DNA from: Notamacropus eugenii
Lineage: Eukaryota > Chordata > Mammalia > Diprotodontia > Macropodidae
Assembly: GCF_028372415.1 (NCBI RefSeq)
Contig: NC_092878.1
Span: 999,501 to 1,063,500 of the forward strand
Direction of reading: 5' to 3'
DNA length: 64,000 bases
Shown here: in pieces, positions 35,421 to 45,602 of the stretch
Layout: the number at the start of each line of letters is the position of its first letter
Numbering within the stretch: position 1 is the stretch's first letter
The notes under the pieces: model-generated
Database searches by the model: none
What the model was told of the DNA's origin: nothing
The model's input: only the letters and a program-made list of their open reading frames with translations
Translations under genes and position numbers: made by a program

Positions 35421-36096
35421 GGGGAAAAGGGAGGAGGTGAGAGGGAAAAAGTGAAGCTTACTCTCATCACATTTGTCTTGAGGAGGGAATAACATGCTCA
35501 CTCTATTTGGTATGAAAATCTATCTTACACTACAAGAAAGTAGAGGAGAAGGGAATAAGTGGGGTGGGGGTATGATAGAAGGGAGGGCAACTGGGAGGGG
35601 GAGTAATTAGAAGTAAACACTTTTGGGGAGGGACAAGGTCAAAAGAGAGAACAGAATAAATGGGGGGCAGGATAGGATGGAGGGAAATATAGTTAGTCTT
35701 TCACAATGTGACTATTATGGAAGTCTTTTGCAAAACTACACATATATAGCCTATATTGAATTACCTGCCTTCTCAGTGGGGATGGGTGGGGAGGGAGGAA
35801 GGGAGAGAAGTTGGAACTCAAAGTTTTAGGCACAGATGTAGAGAATTGTTTCTGCATACAACTGGGAAATAAGAAATACAGGTAATGGGGTATAGAAATC
35901 TATCTTGCCCTACAAGAAAAGAGAGAAGATGGGGCTAAGGGAAGGGAGGGGTGTGATAGAAGGGAAGGTAGACTGGGGGAAGGGGTAATCAGAATGCATG
36001 GTGTTTTGGGGTGGTGGGAGGGGAGAGATGGGGAGAAAATTTGGAACTCAAAATTTTTTGGAAATGAATGTTGAAAACTAAAAATACATAAATAAA

Positions 36097-36097
<1 letters not shown>
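35421..36097 (+). mobile_element. L1/HAL1 3' UTR fragment, 5'-truncated
   Basis: It matches the 3' UTR of the young copy at 40815-41440 block by block: 'actctcatcacattt', 'ggatggagggaaatatagtt', 'ctattatggaagtc', 'tgaattacctgccttctcag', and a terminal 'tggaaatgaatgttgaaaac'. It contains no coding region. Confidence 0.85.

Positions 36098-36159
<62 letters not shown>
36098..36159. repeat. (AG)n microsatellite
   Basis: About 62 bp of AG repeat with one interruption directly follows the L1-type tail. It may have grown from the AG-rich target duplication (see 35270-36390). Confidence 0.95.
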
Positions 36160-36162
<3 letters not shown>

Positions 36163-36390
36163 GTAAGGGAAGGCATTTTTATAAAGTTAGTGCAGGACAG
36201 ATCCTCCTATCAGAGGACAGATTATTCTGTTCTCACAATCTTTTGACATGCCCACCATACGTCTTTAACAAGCACAGTTGGATTTTTAGGTGGCTCTCCA
36301 CAGTGACTTCATGTTCTCCTTTCTAACGGGCTTTCAAACATCTCATCAACCTGTGCACTAGTATCTGACCTTTAATCTGACTGTGCTAGG

Positions 36391-37554
36391 TCACAACTCT
36401 GATCACTTAAAGCTGTGGAAACAGAACTTCTTTCTTGTTTCCCACCTACCCTTTAAGTCAGATAAAATAATATGATCATCAATATATGACAGGTTAGTAA
36501 ATTCTAACACACGTAACTCCTATTCTAACAGTGTTGACTAACTCAAACTCAGTTCTGTGCTACCTAATCATTGGTACTTAGCAAAACACAATGAACTGAG
36601 TAAATGCTGATTAAGTCATGTAGGGGTATCAAAATTATTTTCATATCTTCAGTGTCTAATATGAAATTCTGCCCACAGTAGTAGATATTTAATATTTTCT
36701 GAACAAATGGATTCCTAGTATGAATCAAAAATGTACTTATAATGTTTCTCACTTATGTCTCATCAAAGCAGTGTCATTTCCTCCCACTGGCAAATAGAAG
36801 CATATAGGTTACATATTGCTTGTTATTTTATTTTGAGATGATAAGTTCATCTCCAAAAATTTAAGAATTGAAATGTTATTCTAGACTAACTTTAACATGT
36901 CCTGTTAAATATATGTAAATATATGTACATATATTATGCATGTAAATATAAGAATATACATATAATACAAATATAAGCATATACATATTTGTGTAGATAT
37001 AATATGTACATGTGTTATACACACCTACATTATACACATGGTATTTTAGGTATTTGTATACATCATACAAGTAATATACATATGTGTATTGCACAACACT
37101 TGACACAGTGCCCAGCACATAGTCATCACTATGACGATGATGATGTTTATATGCAAAGTACTTGAAAAATCATACAAATAGATTCCCTTCCCCAATTTAT
37201 CTGTTATAAATTTAGATTTCATTATCTTAAGAACTGGGACACATCTATTCTCTGACTAGAGATCCCCATACTCTTTTTTTCTGGAAGTTTTAATGAAGTG
37301 AATTGAATTTTTGGCATATATTGTACTCCAGAACTATTCATACAGCAATTAGAATACAATGTGTAACTCTCGTGTCAGCGGCTGTCATAGGACATAAGGC
37401 CTGGGAGTACATTTGGGGAACTTCACTGGCGTCTCCCAGGGTTTTGTCACTGTTATAAAGGCTTGTTGCTAGGTTAGTGAGTAGACAGCAGATGTTAACC
37501 AATTTACTATCCTTTACCACTTGTCTTACCCCCCCCCCCCCAATTAAAGTAAAT
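36391..37554. other. Gene-free stretch with an AT/TG-rich patch
   Basis: 36905-37090 is rich in 'atatgtacatat'-like words, a degenerate microsatellite. 37095-37130 has an L2-end-like 'cacagtgcccagcacatagt'. Otherwise nothing is recognised. A C run lies at about 37530-37540. Confidence 0.5.
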
Positions 37555-37672
37555 TCAATAAACATTTACTCAGTACCTACCAAGTGGCAGGCACTGTGCT
37601 AAGGGCTGGGGGGATGGGCTGGGAGGAGACAAAAGAGTCAAAAGACAGCTCCTGTTCCTTCCTCTAGTGGGG
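37555..37672 (+). mobile_element. Ancient L2-class repeat, part 1 of 3
   Basis: 'aataaacatttactcagtac' and 'caggcactgtgctaagggct' begin a common old mammalian repeat that resumes at 38445-38538 and again at 41480-41860. It is split by an RTE copy and by the young HAL1. I place it with L2 by familiarity; the exact family needs a library search. Confidence 0.6.
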
Positions 37673-38444
37673 CTGGTTGGTGGTTGTCCTTTGTTCTCGA
37701 AGAGGACCAAAATGACATCACCATGATAAAGTCAAGTTTCAACGTGTCCAACTGTGGTTGATCAGACCAATACAAGCTTGGAATGCTCTACTACAGACTG
37801 GGCACAGATAGTCCGTGAGAATGTTTAGGATGGATACTCTAAGTTTGTGCATCCTATGTTTCCTTTGTGCTGTTTCAATTCTGCTTTGCTCATAGAGCAC
37901 AGCACCCTTTCTGATGTGGGCATGCCATACTGAGCAGTTCTGTGCCAGTGTCTCCCATGTCACACAATCAAATCCAAAGTTCTTGAGAGAGACCTGGAGA
38001 GTGTCCTAGTATCGCTGCTTCTGATCACCATCTGATCACCTGCCCCATGAGAGTTCTCCATAAAATAGTCTTTTTGGCAAGCGTACATTGAACAAGGTGG
38101 CCAGCCAGTTGTAGTAGTGCTCTCTGAAGCACAGTTTGAATAGTTCGTAGTTTAGTTCGAGCAAGGAGTCTAGTATCTTATCCTGCCAGGTGATCCTCAG
38201 AATCTTCCTAAGACAGTTCAAAGGGATTCAGTTTCCTGGCATGGCACTGGTAGACCGTCCATGTTTCACAGGCAGACCTTGGTAGTAGACTTTCCATTGA
38301 CTAAGAGGTTGATGTATGAATTGTCAGAGCTAGGTCGGTGTTTGGGAGACTCCAAGGAAAAGTAGAGGAGAGAAGAGGTATTAGACTGACTACCAAACTG
38401 AAGGTCTACAGAGCCGTTGTGCTGACCTCATTGCTGTATGCCTG
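37673..38444 (-). mobile_element. RTE LINE 3' end with a 5' inversion
   Basis: From 37673 to about 38276 the - strand carries the RTE C-terminus, with 'MNCLRKILRITWQDKILDS' and 'LCPVCSRAFQACIGLINHS', a CX2C...H zinc-finger-like end. From about 38277 to 38444 the sequence is the adjoining upstream RTE segment but on the + strand (compare 51950-52125). The two pieces meet without loss, which is the layout produced by twin priming. Flanking 10-bp duplications, tctagtgggg (37663-37672) and tctaatgggg (38445-38454), differ at one base. Confidence 0.85.
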
Positions 38445-38525
38445 TCTAATGGGGCAGACAACATAGGAAGAAGAAATCTATATAAAGAAAGTTACATACA
38501 GGGCAAATAGGAAATAATTAACATT

Positions 38526-38538
38526 AAGAAGGCACTGC
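38526..38538 (+). repeat. Left target-site duplication of the young HAL1
   Basis: AAGAAGGCACTGC here is identical to 41480-41492. It defines the exact insertion boundaries. Confidence 0.95.
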
Positions 38539-38679
38539 GGGGGGCGGAGCCAAGATGGCGGAGTAGAAAGACGCACATACACATAGCTCTGAACCCACAA
38601 CCCATAGAATGGCTACAGGGAAGTAACTCACGATGAATTCCGCACCCAGAGGCCACGGAACATTGGAGCGAGGGAGATT

Positions 38680-39020
38680 TCTGTTCCAGAGAGACCTGCA
38701 AACCTCTCGCGGGGGGGTCCTTCGCGCTGCGGACTGGGCGCCGGGACTGGGAGCTGAGTGCAGCCCTGCCGTGGCCGCGGCCGCGGCACAGAGAGGAAAA
38801 GATCCGAGCAGGCTTCACGGACAGGATCTCCAGCGGCCACGCGGGTCCCTCCACCCACAGAGGGATCTGCAAACCTCTCGCAAAAGGTCCGTCGCGCTGC
38901 AGACGCAAAGCCCAGCCCAGACCTGCTGCGGCCACGGCTGCGGCACCGAGAGAAACAGATCCGAGCAGGCTTCAGGGACAGGATCTCCAGCGGCCACACA
39001 AGTCCCTCCACCCACAGGTG
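38680..39020 (+). repeat. Two tandem monomer-like units in the HAL1 5' UTR
   Basis: Unit 1 (about 38690-38858) and unit 2 (about 38860-39018) share, in order, 'ctgcaaacctctcgc', 'cgcgctgc', 'gatccgagcaggcttca', 'ggacaggatctccagcggcc' and 'gtccctccacccacag'. Both are CpG-rich. Monomer arrays in the 5' UTR act as promoters in rodent L1s; that role is inferred here. Confidence 0.8.
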
Positions 39021-39389
39021 ACAGGGGTGGGTGAGAGAGTCTCTTTGGCGGGTCGAGAGGGGAGTGGGGTGCCCCCATAATTCAGGCCCCCCCGGGAGGT
39101 AGAAGCTGAGAGGCGGCTGCAGACAGGGGCTCCCCAAGCGGGCGGGAGCCTGAATCCATTGTGGAAGGTCTGTGCATAAACCCCCTGAGGGAACTGAGCC
39201 TGAGAGGTGGCCCTGCCCCGACCTCAGCACCAGAACATAATCTCATACTGAATAGCAGCCCTGCCCCCGCCCAAAGCCCTGAGGCTGGAAGCAGCATTTG
39301 AATCTCAGACCACAAACACGGGCTGGGAGGATCAGGAGGTGAGGTGGGTGTGAGGAAAATATTCAGAGGTCAAGTCACTGGCTGGGAAA

Positions 39390-40478
39390 ATGCCCAGAAA
39401 AGGGAAAAGAAATAAGACTATAGAAGGTTACTTTCTTGGTGAACAGGCATTTCCTCCCTTCCTTTCTGATGAGGAAGAACAATGCTTACCATCAGGCAAA
39501 GACACAGAAATCAAGGCTTCTGTGTCCCAGCCCACCCAATGGGCTCAGGCCATGGAAGAGCTCAAAAAGAATTTTGAAAATCAAGTTAGAGAGGTGGAGG
39601 AAAAGCTGGGAAGAGAAATGAGAGACATGAAGTCAAAGCATGAACAGCAGATCAGCTCCCTGCTAAGGGAGACCCAAAAAAATGTTGAAGAAATTAACAC
39701 CTTGAAAACTAGCCTAACTCAATTGGCAAAAGAGGTTCAAAAAGCCAATGAGGAGAAGAATGCTTTCAAAAGCAGAATTAGCCAGATGGAAAAGGAGATT
39801 CAAAAGCTCACTGAAGAAAATAGTTCTTTCAAAATTAGAATGGCACAGATGGAGGCTAATGACTTTATGCAAAACCAAGAAATCACAGAACAAAGAGAGA
39901 AGAATGGAAAAATGGAAGATAATGTGAAATATCTCATTGGAAAAACAACAGACCTGGAAAATAGATCCAGGAGAGACAATTTAAAAATTATGGGACTACC
40001 TGAAAGCCATGATCAAAAGAAGAGCCTAGACATCATCTTTCATGAAATTATCAAGGAAAACTGCCCTGAGATTCTAGAACCAGAGGGCAAAATAAATATT
40101 CAAGGAATCCACAGAACACCACCTGAAAGAGATCCAAAAAGAGAAACTCCTAGGAACATTGTGGCCAAATTCCAGAGTTCCCAGGTCAAGGAGAAAATAT
40201 TGCAGGCAGCTAGAAAGAAACAATTCAAGTATTGTGGAAATACAATCAGGATAACACAAGATCTAGCAGCCTCTACATTAAGGGATCGAAGGGCATGGAA
40301 TAGTATATTCCAGAAGTCAAAGGAACTAGGACTAAAACCAAGAATCACCTACCCAGCAAAACTGACTATAATACTTCAGGGGAAAAAATGGTCTTTCAAT
40401 GAAATAGAGGATTTTCAAGTATTCTTGATGAAAAGACCAGAGCTGAAAAGAAAATTTGACTTTCAAACACAAGAATGA
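39390..40478 (+). CDS. L1/HAL1 ORF1 protein (RNA-binding nucleic acid chaperone), intact frame
   Basis: A 362-residue protein of the L1 ORF1p family, which binds L1 RNA as a trimer in cytoplasmic particles. Residues 1-50 are a basic and acidic leader (MPRKGKRNKTIEGYFLGE). Residues about 53-190 are rich in heptad-type Glu/Lys/Leu and should form the coiled coil. Residues 191-265 form the RRM-like domain, with NLKIMGLPE at 197-205 and RNIVAKF at 255-261. Residues 266-355 are the C-terminal domain, including KEKILQAARKKQFKYCG and PRITYPAKLTIIL. The start follows AAA (A at -3), which is favourable, and the stop is TGA at 40476-40478. No ORF2 follows. Human ORF1p is 338 residues, so the size is normal for the family. 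Whether it is expressed cannot be told from sequence. This is a transposon gene, not a host gene. Confidence 0.9.
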   Translation: MPRKGKRNKTIEGYFLGEQAFPPFLSDEEEQCLPSGKDTEIKASVSQPTQWAQAMEELKKNFENQVREVEEKLGREMRDMKSKHEQQISSLLRETQKNVEEINTLKTSLTQLAKEVQKANEEKNAFKSRISQMEKEIQKLTEENSSFKIRMAQMEANDFMQNQEITEQREKNGKMEDNVKYLIGKTTDLENRSRRDNLKIMGLPESHDQKKSLDIIFHEIIKENCPEILEPEGKINIQGIHRTPPERDPKRETPRNIVAKFQSSQVKEKILQAARKKQFKYCGNTIRITQDLAASTLRDRRAWNSIFQKSKELGLKPRITYPAKLTIILQGKKWSFNEIEDFQVFLMKRPELKRKFDFQTQE

Positions 40479-41479
40479 AGAGAACCATGAAAAGGTGAAC
40501 AGCAAAGTGAAGTCATAAGGGACTTACTAAAGCTGAACTGTTTACATTCCTACATGGAAAGACAATATTTGTAACTCTTGAAACATTTCAGTATCTGGGT
40601 ACTGGGTGGGATTACACATGCACACACGCTCACATACATAGAGACAGAGTGCACAGAGTGAATTGAATAGGATGGGATCATATCTTTAAAACAAAATGAA
40701 ATCAAGCAGTGAGATAGAATATATTGGGAAGAGAAAGGGAGAAATGGAATGGGGCAAATTATCTCTCATAAAAGAGGCAATCAAAAGACTCATTAGTGGA
40801 GGGATAAAGAGGGGAGGTGAGAGAAAAACATGAAGTCTACTCTCATCACATTCCACTAAAGAAAAGAATAAAGTGCACACTCATTTTAGTAGGAAAACCT
40901 ATCTCACAATACAGGAAAGTGGGGGATAAGGGGACAAGCAGGGTGGGGGGGATGATAGAAGGGAGGGCATGAGGAGGAGAGTGCAATTCGAGGTCGACAC
41001 TCATGGGGAGGGATAGGATCAAAAGAGAATAGAAGTAATGGGGGACAGGAGAGGATGGAGGGAAATATAGTTAGTCCTATACAACACAACTATTATGGAA
41101 GTCATTTGCAAAACTACACAGATATGGCCTATATTGAATTGCTTGCCTTCCAAAGGGAAGGGTTGGGGAGGGAGGGAGGAAGAGAAGTTGGAACTCAAAG
41201 TGTTAGGATCAACTGTTGAGTAATGTTCTTGCCACTAGGAAATAAGAAAAACAGGTAAAGGGGTATAGAAAGCTATCTGCCCCTACAGGACAAAAGAGAT
41301 GATGGAGACAAGGGCAGAGAGGGATGATAGAAGAGAGAGCAGATTGGTCATAGGGGCAATTAGAATGCTTGGTGTTTGGGGGGGGAGGGGATAAAAGGGG
41401 AGAAAATTTGTAACCCAAAATTTTGTGAAAATGAATGTTAAAAGTTAAATAAATAAATTTAATAAAAAAAAAAAAAAAA

Positions 41480-41492
41480 AAGAAGGCACTGC
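41480..41492 (+). repeat. Right target-site duplication of the young HAL1
   Basis: Exact copy of 38526-38538, directly after the poly(A) tail. Confidence 0.95.
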
Positions 41493-41860
41493 AATGAAGA
41501 AGGATTGGGAAAGGTTTTCTTTAGGAGGTGGGACTTTAGTTAGGACTTAAAGGAAGCCAGGGAGGTCAGTATTCTGAGTGAAAGAGGGAAAGCATTCCAG
41601 GCATGGAAGGCAGGCAGAGAGAAGAGATACAGTGTCTTGTTAATTGAATAACTCAGGCCAGTGTCACTGAATCAGAGTAAATGAAAGAAGACTGGAAAGA
41701 CAGGAGGTGGCTAGGCTGGATAGAAAGTGCTTTGAAAGCCAGCGTGTTTTGTATTTTCTCCAGGAAGCAATAGGAAACCACTGGAGTTTACTGAGTAGGG
41801 TGGTGACATGATCAGACTTGCATTTTAGGAAAATCACTTTAGTGGCAGAATACCACCTTT
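41493..41860 (+). mobile_element. Ancient L2-class repeat, part 3 of 3
   Basis: It continues the repeat broken at 38538: 'ttaggaggtgggactttagt', 'gcattccaggcatggaaggc', 'caataggaaaccactggagt', 'gtgacatgatcagacttgca', 'ttaggaaaatcactttagtg'. Part 2 is 38445-38538. Confidence 0.65.
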
Positions 41861-42369
41861 CCTTCATTGAGGCTTGACTTTTTTTCCTTATTTCCTTAGC
41901 CTCCCCTCCATTGGGTGAATGGTTTTCTTCCCATTCAGGTCATGGGTAATGGTGGATGCCTGACTCAGTGACAGCCAGTTAGCTTCCCCCAGGCCCTCTT
42001 CTTTTAGTGCTCAGAGAAATCATGGTGGACACATTCTTTCTACTCTGAAAAGTCATTAAAGCGAACCTATTAAAACAAAACTCACTCTTCTTTTTGGAAT
42101 ACAAATCCCCAGCCAGAAATCTTGCACTGGCAGATATGGAAGTTTTAAATCTTTCTCCCCTGATAAGTTGTTCCAAATTATCTTCCTCAGTGCTGTGCTC
42201 AGGCAATCACAAAGAGATGAGCTGTTCCTCGGGTCAGCAGCTTTCTCACATTTGTTGGCTTAAGAAAACAAAGTAAACTTTTAAACACAGAGGGAAATGC
42301 CTCTCAGAAACTAGAGGGAATCTTGAGATTTAAAGTTGGGAGAAAAAGGGAAAGAGGAGGGGAAAATTA
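41861..42369. other. Gene-free stretch, nothing recognised
   Basis: No coding similarity or recognised repeat. Confidence 0.4.
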
Positions 42370-42810
42370 AAAGTTACTGACTTCAACATTCAGTTGAGTT
42401 TCCCAGCGTAGTATCTACCTTGACATGGTTCTTAAATATTTTGTCCGCATCACAATGGCTCAGGAGTCCCTGTGCCCACTGGCAACCTCCTGCCTGCTCT
42501 TCAGGATGACATCCCCTTAGCTTCTGGCTCCCTGGCTTCTGGCTCTCACTTCTTCTTCCATCCACAAGTTAGAAGGTAAAAGGCCAAAGTTTCTCAGGGG
42601 ATCAAAGAGGAGGATGCTGGGAAATTTCTGCCCAAATAATGGCCAAAGATATTATTCTCCAGCATCCTTGATCTCTTTGGCCATGACTGAAGGTCACATG
42701 GCTAAAATGTCTCTATTGTCCAACTCCCCTTCAGAACTTTCACAAAGTCTAATGAATGAATAGGTTTATTTACAAGTCAAAGAAGACAAATGGTTCTTGT
42801 GGAAAATAAA
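42370..42810 (-). repeat. Unassigned interspersed repeat, copy A
   Basis: Read on the - strand it aligns in order with the + strand at 46085-46370: 'gtaaataaacctattcattc', 'agatcaaggatgctggagaa', 'cagcatcctcctctttga', 'agtgagagccagaagccagg', 'cagaagctaaggggatg'. I do not recognise the family. Limits are those of visible similarity. Confidence 0.6.
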
Positions 42811-43949
42811 GATAATTGATTATGGGCAACTCCTCTCCTCCTCACTCCACCCCCCCACCTGTAAAATATTACTCCTCATTTACAGTCATTCTTAAGTAGG
42901 TTCCGAACTGGAGTTGCCTCCAACGTGGGTCCTCACTAGGCTTTCTTCTACAGAAGCACATGATTACTTCTCACCTTTCTTGAAGTTCCCAGCAGCTCTC
43001 TGCAGATGTCAGGCATGGTTACTCCTCATCCCTGCTTCTTGTTATGAATATTCTGCTATTTTGTGTGGCAGTGTTCTGCTTATGGTTTTCTGGGAAGATA
43101 GCAATGATTCCCTTCTACTACTCTTAGCCTGTGGTGTCTCCATCAAAGGGTTAGGGTCGGAGAGCTGGAGCCTTCCTTTATAGAAGACAGAAATTGACCT
43201 CTCAGCTCATCCCTCTTTCTGTCTACAGTTCTGCTTGGTTTCAGCTCCATAGAACAAGAACAACTCCACAGAACCCGAAACCTGTACCCTATGTGTCTGT
43301 TCACCCTTTCCAGCTTCCTTTTATGTATTGTTTCCTCCATGAGATAAGTCAGGTCCTTGACTGAGGGGATTGTCTTTCTTTTTCTTATTTGTATTGCCAG
43401 CACTTAGTACAATACCTAGCACAAAGTGGGAACTTAGTAAATGTGTTGAATTGAAATCCCATGCTAATGCAGATTACAGACAATCTATGATTTGTTACAT
43501 TCAGTTCTGAGAAATGAGGGCTTTCAATGCCTTGCCCACAACCATGAAGCTAGTCAGTATCAGCCATCAGATTTGAAACCAGGGATCTCTAACTCGTAGA
43601 TCAGCATTCTATCTGCTATACTTCTATATTATAAGTCTTGTTTGAGTCAATGTCTGGGAGTTTCTTCTAACTCCTATCATATACTGCATCACTGGCCTGG
43701 GTTCTTCTAAATCATCCCAGTAGTTCAACTTTGCAAAACCACAAAAGAGCTCTGGAATTGTGGCAAGGAGATCCCTTCATATTTTCATCATGAGAATTGC
43801 TATCCAAGCAAATCATATCAGGAACAAATCTGAAAAGAGTCATGTGGAACTGCTAAAACTGGCAACTTTTGTTCTACTTCCCTCTAAAAATGGAATCTCC
43901 ATGTTCTTATACTCATCTATGGCATGTTCTAATCAATACTTTCCTGAAT
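42811..43949. other. Gene-free stretch with an L2 end at 43370-43455
   Basis: 'gtattgccagcacttagtac' and 'agtgggaacttagtaaatgt' are an L2 terminus on the + strand. 43500-43630 is MIR-like antisense ('ggcttt.aatgccttgcccac', 'cagcattctatctgctat'). The rest is unassigned. Confidence 0.5.
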
Positions 43950-44522
43950 GACTTACTTCATGTAGTTGGGGTGTAGGGTGTGTTCAGGGAGGACCAGTAC
44001 CTTTGCTGTGATGGCTGCCAAGCCCTTTTCAGGGCTGCTTTCCACCTTGGGTGTCCACTTGTTCCACCTAACTCTCACCTGTGTCTCCAAGAAGCTGCAC
44101 CATGCACAGTGGCCACACCCCAGTAAACTGTTTCAGCAGATGGGCCAAACCAGGTTGAGGGTAACCAAGGGTTCTGAAACCCACTGGTGAATTGGGGGGG
44201 GGGGGGGTGTCTGCCCCAAGCACATGAAGACTTCATCTGGTGGAATGGGTGGATGAGAACAGCTTGTTCCAATGGCCATGAAGGCAGATGAAGCAGACGA
44301 TGTGGAGCACTTAGAGCTTGGTTAGACATCGAAGGCGCCAAGGTCATCCACTGCATCCTGAGTCATCACCAACCATCTTAACTCTGTCCTACCCCTGGAC
44401 TATGATGACTCTGGAGGAGAGAGTGAGGCTGAAGACTTCGTGCAACTTTGCCTTTCTTAAATCCAATTTGCGCACGAATCAAAAGACATCACCCATACCA
44501 TTTCACTATTATGACTCAAAGT
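43950..44522 (+). mobile_element. Long RTE-type SINE-like unit
   Basis: 43980-44170 holds a 5' body ('ccttttcagggctgctttcc', 'ctcacctgtgtctccaagaa') not seen elsewhere in the window. 44210-44460 matches the fragment at 24465-24735 antisense. 44400-44460 matches the body of the short RTE SINEs. It contains a G run at 44195-44208. Confidence 0.6.
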
Positions 44523-45045
44523 CCTGTGGTGACAGCAAGTGATGAAGCACCAGGTGTGGATACACTGGGAGCTGTAGTCACGACTCTGCACACAGGCGAC
44601 CCAGGCCATAGGGTTATTTCTCACTGGAAGCAGCAGTGGGATTCAACAGCCCCCTGGGTGTCTGAGCAGCCTTTTAAGGATCACACTGCTCACCTCCTGA
44701 TGTGAGGAAGGGGGCTAGAAAAGGTAACCTAAACATTGCCTGCTTATGCAACCCTGGCCTGATTACCACGGCAGGTGGGGAATCCCAGTCAAAACACAAA
44801 AAAATGTATGAAAATAGCTGCAAAGATGATTCCATTCACCACTGGCACATGGAACATACACACAAAAGCATGGATATCCACCCAAATATTCACACGGACT
44901 AGCTGTACTTAGTCAGTGGTGGAATATTCCAAGCTCATATTGGTCTGATCAGCCACAGTCAGACATGCTGAAATTTCACTTTATCATGGTGATGTCCTCT
45001 TCGAAGATGAAGGACACCCACCACCACCACCACTATATGCAGCTA
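44523..45045 (+). mobile_element. Internally deleted RTE derivative
   Basis: The left part reads like the start of an RTE: 'aacattgcctgcttatgcaa', then 'attcaccactggcacatgga', whose translation (TTGTWNIHTK) recalls the endonuclease N-terminal motif GTWNVRT. At about 44900 it jumps to the RTE 3' end: 'ggtctgatcagccacagtca' and 'ttcactttatcatggtgatg' match 52648-52700. It ends in 'cgaagatgaaggacacccacc' and (CCA)n. The endonuclease core and all of the reverse transcriptase are missing. It needs both ends of RTE, so it looks like a non-autonomous deletion product. Confidence 0.7.
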
Positions 45046-45600
45046 GCGCCCTCTTGACCAAAAAGCCTTTACTCGATTACCTTGCTTTATACTGATCTTG
45101 CTCTGTTTTTCTTTTAGTCCTTTCATAACAAAGACTTTATCCATTCCCAGAAGGTCTCAGATAGCTTCTCCTTATGAGGCTCCACATGGAGGATGCTTGG
45201 GAATGGATGCTAGGGAATGACTTCCCAATGAATCATGATACATGCAAGGGAAATACCTAGGAGGGACTGGCCCACCTGTGAACAGTGTGTAACTGTTTCT
45301 GGTTGGCCTACCATGTAGTTGGGAACAGACTTTTCCCAATGGTTGGACAGACAAAACTATTAGTATCTTCAAAAGAGCCCAAGTCAGCTACACCTGACTC
45401 TGCCTCAGTGTCCTTGAGACAGCTCAGAAACTGGTGAAGAAAGTAGAACCTATGACCTTATGAGTCTGAAAAGTCCAGAGGGTTCTTTGGTATCATGTCA
45501 TTCCATCATTTAGGTCTGCAGTCAATTCAGCATCAAAGCTTCCCTAACAAAGGAAGAGCTTGCAGCACTTCTCGATGTTGCTGTTTTAGAGTCCAGATTT
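45046..45600. other. Gene-free stretch, nothing recognised
   Basis: No coding or repeat signature noted. Confidence 0.4.
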
Positions 45601-45602
45601 TG

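Larger units (their letters stand above)
35270..36390 (-). mobile_element. Probable LTR (fossil) interrupted by an L1-type 3' end
   Basis: The right-hand part on the - strand begins near 36390 (tgtgacctagcacagtcag) and carries a TATA-box-like ctttataaaaatg at 36186-36174. The left-hand part, 35270-35420, holds a poly(A)-signal-like ctttaataaatt and a CA-like end at 35270. The interval between is foreign: an L1/HAL1 3' UTR on the + strand, then an (AG)n run. Words flanking the insert (gagagagacat...gcattt) recur on both sides, as expected for a target-site duplication. Class and age are not assigned. Confidence 0.45.
38539..41479 (+). mobile_element. Young HAL1 (half-L1) element, near full length
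   Basis: The element starts with a G run and ggagccaagatggcggag, the L1 5' start with a YY1-like site at 38551-38561. Its parts are a 5' UTR of 851 bp (38539-39389), ORF1 (39390-40478), a purine-rich 3' UTR of about 1 kb, and a poly(A) tail to 41479. There is no endonuclease or reverse-transcriptase ORF. Exact 13-bp duplications flank it. HAL1 elements are L1 derivatives lacking ORF2, known from placental mammals and marsupials, and must use an enzyme made by L1. Intact duplications, a long A tail and an open ORF1 suggest recent insertion. It sits inside the older repeat of 37555-41860. Confidence 0.9.

Noticed and set aside
36876-37118. Tyr-rich 80-codon ORF on the - strand
   Set aside because: Product of an AT/TG-rich degenerate microsatellite.
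38492-39315. Several ORFs of 77-200 codons on both strands in the HAL1 5' UTR
   Set aside because: CpG-rich promoter-like sequence. The frames do not match a known protein and are shadows of the tandem units.
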